A stretch of DNA of 64,000 bases, taken from Pseudomonas sp. S30 (GTDB taxonomy: Bacteria > Pseudomonadota > Gammaproteobacteria > Pseudomonadales > Pseudomonadaceae). Below, piece by piece: positions 43,889 through 53,263 of this stretch. The first letter of the stretch is position 1. Each line of letters begins with the position of its first letter. Under the pieces are notes generated by a model. The model was given only the letters and a program-made list of their open reading frames with translations, did no database searches and was not told the DNA's origin. The stretch lies in the NCBI RefSeq assembly GCF_016518545.1, contig NZ_JACVTO010000007.1, positions 1 through 64,000 of the forward strand, read 5' to 3'. The position numbers were made by a program, and so were the translations under genes.

Positions 43889-44259
43889 TGCCCGACGCTT
43901 CGCCGGCCAGCGCCGGTGCAGCAGCTGAAAACCAGGCCCTGGCCTATCTCCAGGGCCAGGGGCTGACGCTGATCGAGCGTAACTGGCGGTGCAAGGGAGG
44001 CGAGCTTGATCTGGTCATGCTCGACGCCGATACAGTAGTATTCGTCGAAGTCCGCTACCGCCTGCACGCAGACTACGGTGGCGCACTGGAAAGTATCGAC
44101 GGGCGCAAGCAGAAACGCCTGGCCCTGGCCGCCACCCTGTTCCTGCAGCGACAGTCACGCTGGGCCCAATGCCCCTGCCGCTTCGATGTGGTCGCATTGC
44201 AGGGCAGTCATCACGCAGGTCGGCCGCTTCTGTGGCTGAAAAACGCCTTCGAATGCTGA
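43888..44259 (+). CDS. yraN: YraN family endonuclease-like protein (UPF0102)
   Basis: A 123-residue protein with the Holliday-junction-resolvase-like fold. It contains AENQALAYLQGQGLTLIERNWRC, then GGELDLVMLDADTVVFVEVRYR with the D...EVK-like catalytic pattern (the usual Lys is Arg here), and the DVVAL segment. Biochemical activity in the family is poorly established. The start overlaps the lpoA stop by one base. Confidence 0.88.
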   Translation: MPDASPASAGAAAENQALAYLQGQGLTLIERNWRCKGGELDLVMLDADTVVFVEVRYRLHADYGGALESIDGRKQKRLALAATLFLQRQSRWAQCPCRFDVVALQGSHHAGRPLLWLKNAFEC

Positions 44260-44314
44260 ACCCATTCCGATTTCTTCGCTCTATGTTTCGCGGGCCGGCC
44301 CCTGTTGCGCGTAG

Positions 44315-45516
<1,202 letters not shown>

Positions 45517-45583
45517 CATCCCAGGTGCCTGCACCTGAGTGCGCACGCCACACCGTCTCGCTTCTGACCATTCAGGAAACGCC

Positions 45584-45802
45584 ATGAAGAAGTCTCTGCT
45601 GTCCCTCATCGCCATCGCTGGTTTCGCCGCCCTGGCCGGTTGCTCGACCCCGAGCGTGATCACCCTCAACGACGGTCGCGAACTGCAGACCCTCGACAAG
45701 CCCAAGTTCGACGACGATTCGGGCTTCTACGAGTTCAAGCAGCTCGATGGCAAGCCGACCCGCATCAACAAGGATCAGGTCCGCACCATCAAGGACCTGT
45801 GA
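45584..45802 (+). CDS. YgdI/YgdR family small lipoprotein
   Basis: A 72-residue protein. MKKSLLSLIAIAGFAALAGC is a lipoprotein signal with Cys 20. It is followed by an SH3-like DUF903 domain (ITLNDGRELQTLDKPKFDDDSGFYEF split, about 27-54) and the typical end TRINKDQVRTIKDL. Function is unknown in the family. ATG has AGGAAACGCC upstream. A strong hairpin terminator lies 15 bp past the stop. Confidence 0.9.
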   Translation: MKKSLLSLIAIAGFAALAGCSTPSVITLNDGRELQTLDKPKFDDDSGFYEFKQLDGKPTRINKDQVRTIKDL

Positions 45803-45816
45803 TCCTGGTGTGAATG

Positions 45817-45847
45817 AAAAAGGCGATCCACTTGGATCGCCTTTTTC
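45817..45847. terminator. Bidirectional terminator between the small lipoprotein gene and sspB
   Basis: A perfect palindrome: A5, then GGCGATCC, a 4-base loop, then GGATCGCC and T5. It serves both the plus-strand dolP/lipoprotein transcript and the minus-strand sspAB transcript. Confidence 0.9.
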
Positions 45848-45848
45848 G

Positions 45849-46283
45849 TTACTTGACCACCTTCAGGCTTGGCCGGCCGCTGGGACGCGGGGGCTGCCCA
45901 CCCCCTTGCGGCGAGCCGTCGTCATCAGGCTCCAGGCCATCGTCCAGCTCGGTGGCGTCGTCTTCGATCAGCGAAGGCTCCAGCTCGAACACCATGCCCT
46001 GGCCATTCTCACGGGCGTAGATACCCAGGATCGCGCCGCTCGGCACGTGCAGAGTGTGGGCCACGCCGCCGAAACGCCCCTCGAAGCTCACGGCATCATT
46101 GTCCATGTGCAGGTTGCGCACGGCGCTGGGCGAGATGTTCAGCACGATCTGACCGTCACTGGCGAAACCTTGCGGTACCTGGACGGCCGGGTACTCGGCA
46201 TTGACCAGCATGTGGGGGGTGCAATCGTTGTCGACGATCCACTCGTACAGTGCTCTTACCAGATAGGGGCGACTGGAGTTCAT
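45849..46283 (-). CDS. sspB: ClpXP protease specificity-enhancing factor SspB
   Basis: Adaptor that delivers ssrA-tagged proteins to ClpXP. The 144-residue protein has a substrate-binding domain (about 1-105; RPYLVRALYEWIVDNDCTPHM at the start, split). An acidic, Pro/Gly-rich linker and the C-terminal ClpX-binding XB motif (RPSLKVVK) follow. ATG has AAGGAG upstream. It lies 10 bp downstream of sspA, as in E. coli. Confidence 0.95.
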   Translation of the reverse strand: MNSSRPYLVRALYEWIVDNDCTPHMLVNAEYPAVQVPQGFASDGQIVLNISPSAVRNLHMDNDAVSFEGRFGGVAHTLHVPSGAILGIYARENGQGMVFELEPSLIEDDATELDDGLEPDDDGSPQGGGQPPRPSGRPSLKVVK

Positions 46284-46293
46284 CAACGGCTCC

Positions 46294-46917
46294 TTAAAGC
46301 TTGCGCATTTCACGTTCGGTAGCGGACAGGCTCGCCTGGAAAGGCTCGCGGGCGAACTGTCGCTCCATGTAGTCGAGCAGCGGCTTGGCCTGCCGCGGCA
46401 ATTCGATACCCAGTACAGGCAAACGCCAGAGTATGGGCAGTAGACAGCAGTCGACCAGGCTTTGCTCCTCACTCATGAAACAGGCGAACTCGCCGAACAG
46501 CGGCGACACGCCGGTAAGACTTTCACGCAGCGATTTACGCGCCTCGCTGCGCGCGGCCTCGCTCGCTCGTGGGTCGAGGATCACATCGGCCAGCGCGCAC
46601 CAGTCGCGCTGAATGCGGTGCATCAGCAGCCGGCTGTTGCCCCGCGCCACCGGGTAGACCGGCATCAGCGGCGGATGGGGATAACGCTCTTCCAGGTACT
46701 CCATGACCACGGTCGGCTCGTACAGCGCCAGGTCTCGATCGACCAGGGTCGGCACGCTGGCGTAGGGGTTGACCTCCACCAGCCTGGGCGGCAGTCGATC
46801 GGCGGCGACGTCGACGATCTGCGCAGTCACACCTTTTTCGGCCAGCACCAGCCGCACGCGATGGCAATAGTGATCAGCGGGATCGGAATAGCAGGCTAAC
46901 CTGTTGGTTGCGCCCAT
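46294..46917 (-). CDS. sspA: Stringent starvation protein A (SspA)
   Basis: RNA-polymerase-associated regulator with a GST fold but no GST activity. The 207-residue protein has [25 protein letters not shown] (split) and the family motif [20 protein letters not shown]. Its tail reads ATEREMRKL. In E. coli and Pseudomonas it affects stationary-phase and acid responses and virulence genes. ATG at 46917 has GAGGAG 7-8 bp upstream. It heads the sspA-sspB operon. Confidence 0.95.
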   Translation of the reverse strand: MGATNRLACYSDPADHYCHRVRLVLAEKGVTAQIVDVAADRLPPRLVEVNPYASVPTLVDRDLALYEPTVVMEYLEERYPHPPLMPVYPVARGNSRLLMHRIQRDWCALADVILDPRASEAARSEARKSLRESLTGVSPLFGEFACFMSEEQSLVDCCLLPILWRLPVLGIELPRQAKPLLDYMERQFAREPFQASLSATEREMRKL

Positions 46918-46960
46918 GTAGCGGCTCCTCGCAGGGGTAGGCTTGTGAAACTGAAAATGC

Positions 46961-47016
46961 GAACGCGCCCTGGCATGCTGCCTTGCCTGTGCATGGCAGC
47001 GCGCCAGGGCGCGTTC
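46961..47016 (-). terminator. Stem-loop downstream of petABC
   Basis: A perfect 14-bp inverted repeat (GAACGCGCCCTGGC, 46961-46974, and 47003-47016) encloses a second stem. On the minus strand it is followed by GCATTTTC, which fits a terminator after petC. Confidence 0.6.
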
Positions 47017-47039
47017 GATTACCCGCAACTACTGCGTGA

Positions 47040-47819
47040 TCAATGCACGTCCTTCCAGTATTCGCGCTTGAGCAAATAGGCGAATACGAAGAAGAAAGCC
47101 AGGTACAGCAGGACATAGGTACCGATGCGCTGACTCTCCAGTTTGACCGGGTTGGCCGAATAGGCCAGGAAGGTCACCAGATTCTTGACCTTCTCGTCGA
47201 ACTGCTCGGCCGTCAGGGTACCGGATTTCGGCTCCACGGTCAGCTGATCGCAGTCTTCGTGGGTCACCGGCGTGCCGGTCAGCGGGTCGAACTGCTTCTT
47301 GCCATCGGTCACGGTCTGCACCTGCTTGCAGCCGATCACCTGATTGCCCTGCAGGCCGACCAGCACGTTGGGCATGCCGACATTGGGGAAAACCTTGTTG
47401 TTCACGCCGTAGGGCCGCGACGGATCCTGGTAGAAGCTGCGCAGGTAGCTGTAGAGCCAGTCGTTGCCACGCACCCGGGCCACCAGCGTCAGATCCGGTG
47501 GCGCGGCGCCGAACCAGGCCTTGGCATCTTGCGGGCGCATGCCGATGTTCATGTGGTCGCCGATCTTGGCACCGGTGAACACCAGGTTCTGCATCATCAC
47601 CTCGTGGGGGATGCCCAGGTCGTCGGCCACCCGCTCGTAGCGCTGGTACTTGGCGCTGTGGCAGCCCATGCAATAGTTGGCGAAGGTCCGCGCCCCATCC
47701 TGCATCGCGGCCTTGTCAGTGAGGTCGACCTCGACCTTGTCCAACTCCACGCCGTGATCCGAGGCCAGGGCGATGGCCGGCAGCAGCGCCAGGAACAGTA
47801 CTGCAATCAATTTTTTCAT
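47040..47819 (-). CDS. petC: Ubiquinol-cytochrome c reductase cytochrome c1
   Basis: Heme-c subunit of complex III, anchored in the inner membrane and facing the periplasm. The 259-residue protein has a signal peptide (MKKLIAVLFLALLPAIALA). Its heme-attachment motif is CMGCHS (about 50-54). There is a conserved methionine-containing region, and a C-terminal TM helix (YVLLYLAFFFVFAYLLK) precedes the tail REYWKDVH. It overlaps the petB stop by one base (TGATG). Confidence 0.97.
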   Translation of the reverse strand: MKKLIAVLFLALLPAIALASDHGVELDKVEVDLTDKAAMQDGARTFANYCMGCHSAKYQRYERVADDLGIPHEVMMQNLVFTGAKIGDHMNIGMRPQDAKAWFGAAPPDLTLVARVRGNDWLYSYLRSFYQDPSRPYGVNNKVFPNVGMPNVLVGLQGNQVIGCKQVQTVTDGKKQFDPLTGTPVTHEDCDQLTVEPKSGTLTAEQFDEKVKNLVTFLAYSANPVKLESQRIGTYVLLYLAFFFVFAYLLKREYWKDVH

Positions 47820-49030
47820 CAGCCAGTCACCCTTTGCGGAACCGGTTTGGTGTTCTCGAGCCGTGTGTAGAAGGGCATCAGCAAGAAATAGGCGAAATAC
47901 AAGGCGGTGCATATCTGTGCCAGCAGTGTGCGCCCCGGCGTCGGTGCGAGCACACCGAGTACGCCAAGAACGATGAAGGCGACGCAGAACATCAGCAGGA
48001 ACAGTTTGCTCAACCAGCCCTTGTAGCGCATGGAGCGTACCGGGCTGCGGTCGAGCCAGGGCAGCACGAACAGCACGGCGATGGCAGCGCCCATGGCGAT
48101 GACCCCGAACAACTTGTCGGGCACCGCGCGCAGGATCGCGTAGAAGGGGGTGAAGTACCATACCGGCGCGATGTGTTCAGGTGTCTTGAAGGCGTTGGCC
48201 GGCTCGAAGTTGGGTTTTTCCAGGAAGTAGCCACCCATTTCCGGGAAGAAGAACACCACGAAGCAGAACACGAAAAGGAACACCACTACCCCGACGATAT
48301 CTTTCACGGTGTAGTACGGGTGGAAAGGAATGCCGTCGAGCGGAATACCGTTCTCGTCCTTGTATTTCTTGATGTCGATGCCATCCGGGTTGTTCGAACC
48401 CACCTCATGCAGCGCCAGGATGTGCAGCACCACCAGTCCCAGGATGACGATCGGCAGGGCCACCACGTGCAGGGCGAAAAAGCGGTTGAGGGTGATCCCG
48501 GAGATCAGATAGTCGCCGCGGATCCACTGGGTGAGGTCATCACCGATCACCGGAATGGCGCCGAATAGCGAGATGATCACCTGCGCCCCCCAGTACGACA
48601 TCTGCCCCCACGGCAGCAGGTAGCCCATGAAGGCCTCGGCCATCAGCGCCAGGTAGATCAGCATGCCGAACAGCCAGACCAGCTCACGCGGCTTCTGGTA
48701 GGAGCCGTAGAGCAGGCCACGGAACATGTGCAGGTACACCACGATGAAGAACGCCGAAGCGCCAGTCGAGTGCAGGTAGCGCAGGATCCAACCGTACTCG
48801 ACGTCGCGCATGATGCTTTCGACCGACGCGAAGGCCTCTTCGGCCGACGGCGTGAAGCTCATGGTCAGCCACACGCCGGTGACGATCTGGTTGACCAGCA
48901 CCAACAATGCCAGGGAGCCGAAGAAGTACAGGAAGTTGAAATTCTTCGGTGCGTAGTACTTGCTCAGGTGTTCTTCCCACATCTTGGTGGCGGGAAAACG
49001 GGCATCCACCCATTCCATGAACTTGCTCAT
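47819..49030 (-). CDS. petB: Ubiquinol-cytochrome c reductase cytochrome b
   Basis: Membrane subunit of complex III with two b hemes and both quinone sites. The 403-residue protein has eight predicted helices. Heme-ligand His residues lie in helices B and D (RYLHSTGASAFFIVVYLHMFRG and FFALHVVALPIVILGLVVLHI, split). The Qo-site PEWY/PVWY motif is seen as APVWYFTP. ATG at 49030 or 49033 could be used; both lie after AGGAG and overlap the petA stop. Confidence 0.97.
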   Translation of the reverse strand: MSKFMEWVDARFPATKMWEEHLSKYYAPKNFNFLYFFGSLALLVLVNQIVTGVWLTMSFTPSAEEAFASVESIMRDVEYGWILRYLHSTGASAFFIVVYLHMFRGLLYGSYQKPRELVWLFGMLIYLALMAEAFMGYLLPWGQMSYWGAQVIISLFGAIPVIGDDLTQWIRGDYLISGITLNRFFALHVVALPIVILGLVVLHILALHEVGSNNPDGIDIKKYKDENGIPLDGIPFHPYYTVKDIVGVVVFLFVFCFVVFFFPEMGGYFLEKPNFEPANAFKTPEHIAPVWYFTPFYAILRAVPDKLFGVIAMGAAIAVLFVLPWLDRSPVRSMRYKGWLSKLFLLMFCVAFIVLGVLGVLAPTPGRTLLAQICTALYFAYFLLMPFYTRLENTKPVPQRVTG

Positions 49031-49623
49031 CATGCGTTCTCCTGATCGACGCCGATGACGATGATGTCGTCCGACTCGTAAGCATGGGGCGGCACTGGCA
49101 GGTTGAGCGGTGCCGGCTGCGACTTGTACACGCGCCCGGCGAGGTCGTAGTGCGAGCCGTGGCAGGGACAGAAGTAACCACCCACCCACTTCGGCCCGAG
49201 GTCGACGGGCGCCACTTCGGGACGGTAGGTCGGTGAGCAGCCCAGGTGGGTGCACAGGCCGACGAGGATGAGGATCTCGGGCCTGATCGAGCGCATCTGG
49301 GGATCCACATAGGCAGGCTGTACCGAATCCTTGGACTGGGGATCGGCAAGTTCTGCCACGACCTTCTGCAGATTACCGAGGATCTCCGGCGTTCGCCGCA
49401 CGATGAACACGGGCTGGCCGCGCCATTCGGCGACCATCTGCTGCCCGGGTTCGATCTTGGCGATGTTCACCTTCACCGGCGCCCCGGCGGCCTTGGCCTT
49501 GGCGCTCGGGAACCATGACCCCACGAACGGTACCGCAGCCCCGACCGCCCCTGCTGCCCCTACCACGGACGTGGCAGCGACGAGGAAGCGGCGCCGGCCT
49601 GCGTTGACGCCGTCATTGCTCAT
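49030..49623 (-). CDS. petA: Ubiquinol-cytochrome c reductase Rieske iron-sulfur protein
   Basis: 2Fe-2S subunit of complex III. The 197-residue protein has an uncleaved Tat-type signal-anchor (RRRFLVAATS then a hydrophobic helix). Cluster-binding boxes CTHLGCSP and CPCHGSHYD hold the two Cys and two His ligands. ATG at 49623 has GAGAGGA upstream; an earlier ATG (49638) would add five residues. A candidate promoter lies upstream. Confidence 0.97.
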   Translation of the reverse strand: MSNDGVNAGRRRFLVAATSVVGAAGAVGAAVPFVGSWFPSAKAKAAGAPVKVNIAKIEPGQQMVAEWRGQPVFIVRRTPEILGNLQKVVAELADPQSKDSVQPAYVDPQMRSIRPEILILVGLCTHLGCSPTYRPEVAPVDLGPKWVGGYFCPCHGSHYDLAGRVYKSQPAPLNLPVPPHAYESDDIIVIGVDQENA

Positions 49624-49705
49624 TGAATCCTCTCCCATCAGCTTTTTCTCGCCTGCTGGTACAGGCGTCTATTAGTAATGTCTGCGGCGCTAAAAATTGG
49701 TCGCA

Positions 49706-49735
49706 ATGGTAGGAAACAAGACCACACACTGACAA
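49706..49735 (-). promoter_or_regulatory. Possible petABC promoter
   Basis: TTGTCA (49730-49735) and TACCAT (49706-49711) on the minus strand are 18 bp apart, about 80 bp ahead of the petA start. Confidence 0.4.
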
Positions 49736-49829
49736 GGTGATTGGCCCGGCCAGGACCGACTACCGGCGCTTTGCTTGATCTGGGTCTATGGGACAAACGC
49801 CAGCCGGCACAGGCGGCAGGAATCGCGGG

Positions 49830-49866
49830 CAAAAAAAAGCCCGGTTCCAGGGAACCGGGCTTTTTT
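49830..49866. terminator. Terminator of rplM-rpsI
   Basis: A run of A residues, the stem AAGCCCGGTTCC with its complement GGAACCGGGCTT, and T6 form a near-perfect bidirectional terminator just past the rpsI stop. Confidence 0.9.
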
Positions 49867-49883
49867 CGACTGCCGAAGCGGTA

Positions 49884-50276
49884 TTAACGCTTGGAGTACT
49901 GAGGACGCTTACGCGCTTTACGCAGACCCACTTTCTTACGCTCGACTTCACGAGCGTCGCGGGTGACGTAGCCAGCACGACGCAGGGCGCCACGCAGGGT
50001 TTCGTCGTACTCCATCAGGGCGCGGGTGATGCCGTGGCGGATCGCACCGGCTTGACCGCTGACACCACCACCGGCGACGGTGACGTAGATGTCGAACTTC
50101 TGAGTGCTCTCGGTCAGCTCCAGCGGCTGGCGAACGACCATGCGGGCGGTTTCGCGACCGAAGAAGGTGTCCAGAGGACGGTTGTTGATGGAGATGTTAC
50201 CAGTACCCGGACGCAGGAATACGCGAGCGGTTGCGGTCTTGCGACGGCCAGTGCCGTAATTTTGAGTCGCCGACAT
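49884..50276 (-). CDS. rpsI: 30S ribosomal protein S9
   Basis: A 130-residue small-subunit protein whose C-terminal tail reaches the decoding centre. It begins [20 protein letters not shown] and ends with the conserved RKRPQYSKR. It lies 14 bp downstream of rplM in the usual L13-S9 operon. Confidence 0.98.
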   Translation of the reverse strand: MSATQNYGTGRRKTATARVFLRPGTGNISINNRPLDTFFGRETARMVVRQPLELTESTQKFDIYVTVAGGGVSGQAGAIRHGITRALMEYDETLRGALRRAGYVTRDAREVERKKVGLRKARKRPQYSKR

Positions 50277-50290
50277 AATGAACTATCCCG

Positions 50291-50719
50291 TTAGATCTTC
50301 AGTTCTTGAGGCTGCTGAGCAGTGTGAGGGTGAGCAGCACCCGCGTACACTTTCAGCTTGCGGTACATGTCGCGACCCAGCGGGTTCTTCGGCAGCATGC
50401 CTTTGACCGCGGTCTCGATGACACGCTCAGGGGCCTTGTCGATCAGCTTCTCGAAGCTGATTTCCTTGATGCCGCCCGGGAAGCCGGAGTGGGAGTAGTA
50501 CATCTTGTCCGAAGACTTGGCACCAGTGACACGTACTTGCTCGGCGTTGATGACGACGATGTAGTCGCCGGTGTCAACGTGAGGGGTGTACTCTGCCTTG
50601 TGCTTGCCGCGCAGGCGACGAGCGATTTCGGTGGCCAGACGACCCAGGGTCTGACCAGCGGCGTCAACTACGTACCAGTCGCGCTTTACTGTTTCCGGTT
50701 TAGCAGTAAAAGTTTTCAT
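50291..50719 (-). CDS. rplM: 50S ribosomal protein L13
   Basis: A 142-residue large-subunit protein. It contains [22 protein letters not shown] and the RNA-binding motif SHSGFPGG, and ends [15 protein letters not shown]. It is the first gene of the L13-S9 operon, with a clear sigma70 promoter upstream. Confidence 0.98.
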   Translation of the reverse strand: MKTFTAKPETVKRDWYVVDAAGQTLGRLATEIARRLRGKHKAEYTPHVDTGDYIVVINAEQVRVTGAKSSDKMYYSHSGFPGGIKEISFEKLIDKAPERVIETAVKGMLPKNPLGRDMYRKLKVYAGAAHPHTAQQPQELKI

Positions 50720-50762
50720 TCTCTAAAGCCTCAGAGGCCGCCCAGCGAAAAATAGACGGCGA

Positions 50763-50791
50763 ATCTTACTGGATAGTGCACAACTTGCCAA
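50763..50791 (-). promoter_or_regulatory. Promoter of rplM-rpsI
   Basis: TTGGCA (50786-50791) and TAAGAT (50763-50768) on the minus strand have an ideal 17-bp spacer, about 44 bp ahead of rplM. The rest of the 50720-50980 gap shows nothing I recognise. Confidence 0.75.
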
Positions 50792-50980
50792 GGGCAAGCG
50801 CGCAGCCTCGCATTGGGCGCTAAGTGGGGGCTCGGGTCGGCGCGTCCAATGTTCGACAGGGTTCCTCCTGGTAGGGTGGTGCATCACTTCCGCCCTACGG
50901 AGAGGGTGGTCATTATCCAGATTGCGCCAGGAATATCAACCTGCTTTCATGGCTTATTTCACCTGCAGAGAGCCTTCCCT

Positions 50981-52021
50981 ATGCATTACCGCAAGCTCGG
51001 CCGTACCGACCTCGACGTCAGCGCCCTGTGCCTGGGCACCATGACCTGGGGCGAGCAGAACACCCAGGACGAGGCCTTCGCCCAGATCGGCATGGCCAAG
51101 GCCGCCGGCATCAACTTCATCGACACCGCCGAAATGTACCCGGTGCCACCACGCCCGCAAACCTATGCGGCCACCGAACGTATCATCGGCAACTGGTTTC
51201 GCGCCCAGGGCGATCGCGACGACTGGATCCTGGCCAGCAAGGTCGCCGGGCCCGGCAATGGCATCACCCATATCCGCGACGGCCAGCTCAGGCACAACCG
51301 CCAGCACATCGTCGCTGCGCTGGATGCCAGCCTGGAGCGCTTGCAGACCGACCGGATCGACCTCTATCAGTTGCACTGGCCCGAACGCTCCACCAACTTC
51401 TTCGGCAAGCTGGGCTATCAGCATCGAGCCGACGAGTCGTTCACGCCGCTGGAGGAAACCCTGGAGGTGCTCGACGAGCAGGTCCGCGCCGGGAAGATTC
51501 GCCATGTCGGGCTGTCCAACGAAACGCCATGGGGCACGCTGAAGTTCCTGCACCTGGCCGAGACACGCGGCTGGCCTCGGGCGGTGTCGATCCAGAACCC
51601 GTACAACTTGCTCAATCGCACCTTCGAGGTAGGGCTGGCCGAGGTGGCGATCCGCGAACGATGCGGGTTGCTCGCCTACTCGCCACTGGCCTTCGGCATG
51701 CTCTCGGGCAAATACGAAAACGGCGCTCGCCCGGAGAAGGCGCGCCTGACCCTGTTCGACCGTTTCACCCGCTACGCCAAGCCCGAGACCCTGGCCGCCT
51801 GCAGCCGCTACGTGCAGCTGGCGCGCGAGCATGGGCTGGATCCGGCGCAGATGGCCCTGGCGTTCGTCACCGCCCAGCCGTTCGTGACCAGCAACATCAT
51901 TGGCGCGACCGACCTGAAGCAGTTGCAGACCAACCTGGCCAGCGCCGACCTGGTGCTGGGCGATGAGCTGCTGGCGGCGATCGATGCCATTCACCAGCAG
52001 CAGCCCAATCCGGCGCCTTGA
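50981..52021 (+). CDS. tas: NADP(H)-dependent aldo-keto reductase, Tas-like
   Basis: A 346-residue (alpha/beta)8-barrel oxidoreductase with the same length as E. coli Tas. The catalytic tetrad residues are in FIDTAEMYP (Asp, Tyr), WILASKV (Lys) and LYQLHWP (His). NLLNRTFEVGLAEVA and GLLAYSPLAFGMLSGKY are typical of Tas. The native substrate is unknown; Tas relieves tyrosine/prephenate dehydrogenase defects in E. coli. ATG at 50981 begins the conserved MHYRKLGRTDL. An earlier in-frame start at 50813 adds unrelated sequence. Confidence 0.9.
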   Translation: MHYRKLGRTDLDVSALCLGTMTWGEQNTQDEAFAQIGMAKAAGINFIDTAEMYPVPPRPQTYAATERIIGNWFRAQGDRDDWILASKVAGPGNGITHIRDGQLRHNRQHIVAALDASLERLQTDRIDLYQLHWPERSTNFFGKLGYQHRADESFTPLEETLEVLDEQVRAGKIRHVGLSNETPWGTLKFLHLAETRGWPRAVSIQNPYNLLNRTFEVGLAEVAIRERCGLLAYSPLAFGMLSGKYENGARPEKARLTLFDRFTRYAKPETLAACSRYVQLAREHGLDPAQMALAFVTAQPFVTSNIIGATDLKQLQTNLASADLVLGDELLAAIDAIHQQQPNPAP

Positions 52022-52051
52022 GGCTGAGGGCGCGCCGGCGCCCACGCGCAG

Positions 52052-52078
52052 GAACCCGCCCCTGAACCGGGCGGATTC
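52052..52078. repeat. Stem-loop between tas and the GlxA-type gene
   Basis: CCGCCC (52056-52061) and GGGCGG (52069-52074) pair, extended by GAA and TTC with one mismatch. No T-run follows, so it is either a weak terminator or a degenerate REP-like element. Confidence 0.35.
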
Positions 52079-52178
52079 GCGCGCAAGGGGCGCCACCGTC
52101 ATTGGGCTGGACACACCCTTGAAAAAATAAGACGATCCAGCCGGTGATTGACCACTTTCCCCTATAAGAACAACGACA

Positions 52179-53177
52179 ATGATCTTTACCCAACCCCCGA
52201 CGTCGTTGCGGCGCGTCTGTATCCTGGCCATCGACAAGGTGTTCGCTTCGACACTAATGCAGGCCAAGGACTTCTTCCACCTGGCCAGCTTGCGCTACGC
52301 AAAGCAGATGGGCCTGGGCCTGCAACCGATGTTCGATATCCACCTGGTGAGCCCGGACGGCCAGCCCGTGGACAGCTTCAGCGACGTGCAACTGCCGGTC
52401 GACGGCGCGCTGGGCGACGCCGACGTGATCATTCTTCCGGCGTTCTGGGAAGACTTCGACATCCTGCTGGCGCGCTATCCGCAGGTGCTGCCCTGGTTGC
52501 GTGAGCAGCATGCCCGTGGGGCGGTGCTGTGCGGCGAAGCCAGCGGCGTGTTCTGGCTGGCCGAATCCGGCCTGCTCGAAGGCAAGGAGGCGACCACCTA
52601 CTGGCGCTTCTTCAGCAGTTTCGCCGAGCGTTTTCCCGGTATCCGCCTGAACCAGGACAAGCACCTGACCGATGCCGACAACCTGTACTGCGCCGGCGGC
52701 ACCACCTCGGCCTGCGACCTGTACATCTACTTGATCGAGCGTTTCTGCGGGGCGAACGTGGCCCGTGCGGTGGCCCGCGACATCCTCTACGAGGTGCAGC
52801 GCAGCTACACCCCGGGGCGCATGGGCTTCGGCGGCCAGAAACTGCACCAGGACCTGATCATCCTGCAGGTGCAGCACTGGCTGGAAGAGCACTTCGCCGA
52901 CAAGTTCCGCTTCGAGGACGTGGCGCGCAACCACGGCATGAGCATTCGCAACTTCATGCGCCGCTTCCAGGGCGCGACCGGCGACAAGCCACTGCACTAC
53001 TTGCAGCGCCTGCGCATCGAAACCGCCAAGGGCCTTCTGTCGAGCACCCGCAAGAGCATCAAGACGATCAGCTACGAAGTGGGTTACGACGATGCGAGCT
53101 TCTTCGCCCGCCTGTTCCGCCAGCACACCGAATTGTCACCGAACCAGTATCGGCAGCAATTCATGCAGGAAGCCTGA
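52179..53177 (+). CDS. GlxA family transcriptional regulator (DJ-1/PfpI + AraC domain)
   Basis: A 332-residue regulator. The N-terminal amidase-like DJ-1/PfpI domain (about 10-190) has a nucleophile elbow AVLCGEASGVFW with Cys. The C-terminal AraC/XylS DNA-binding domain (about 225-330) has FEDVARNHGMSIRNFMRRF and SYEVGYDDASFFARLFRQ. Relatives control amino-acid, betaine or carnitine catabolism. The ligand here is unknown. It follows the tas gene in the same direction after 157 bp and is convergent with zapE. The start ATG has only a weak ribosome site. Confidence 0.88.
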   Translation: MIFTQPPTSLRRVCILAIDKVFASTLMQAKDFFHLASLRYAKQMGLGLQPMFDIHLVSPDGQPVDSFSDVQLPVDGALGDADVIILPAFWEDFDILLARYPQVLPWLREQHARGAVLCGEASGVFWLAESGLLEGKEATTYWRFFSSFAERFPGIRLNQDKHLTDADNLYCAGGTTSACDLYIYLIERFCGANVARAVARDILYEVQRSYTPGRMGFGGQKLHQDLIILQVQHWLEEHFADKFRFEDVARNHGMSIRNFMRRFQGATGDKPLHYLQRLRIETAKGLLSSTRKSIKTISYEVGYDDASFFARLFRQHTELSPNQYRQQFMQEA

Positions 53178-53263
53178 AGGCCGGCACTGGCAAGCGCCAG
53201 GACCGAATCGCTCCGGCCCGGGCTCGCCCCTTGTGGCTTGCCGCCAATTGCTGGCAGCTGGCT

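Noticed and set aside
52041..52100. REP-like sequence after tas
   Set aside because: Similarity to pseudomonad REP elements is faint, and no second copy was seen in the window.
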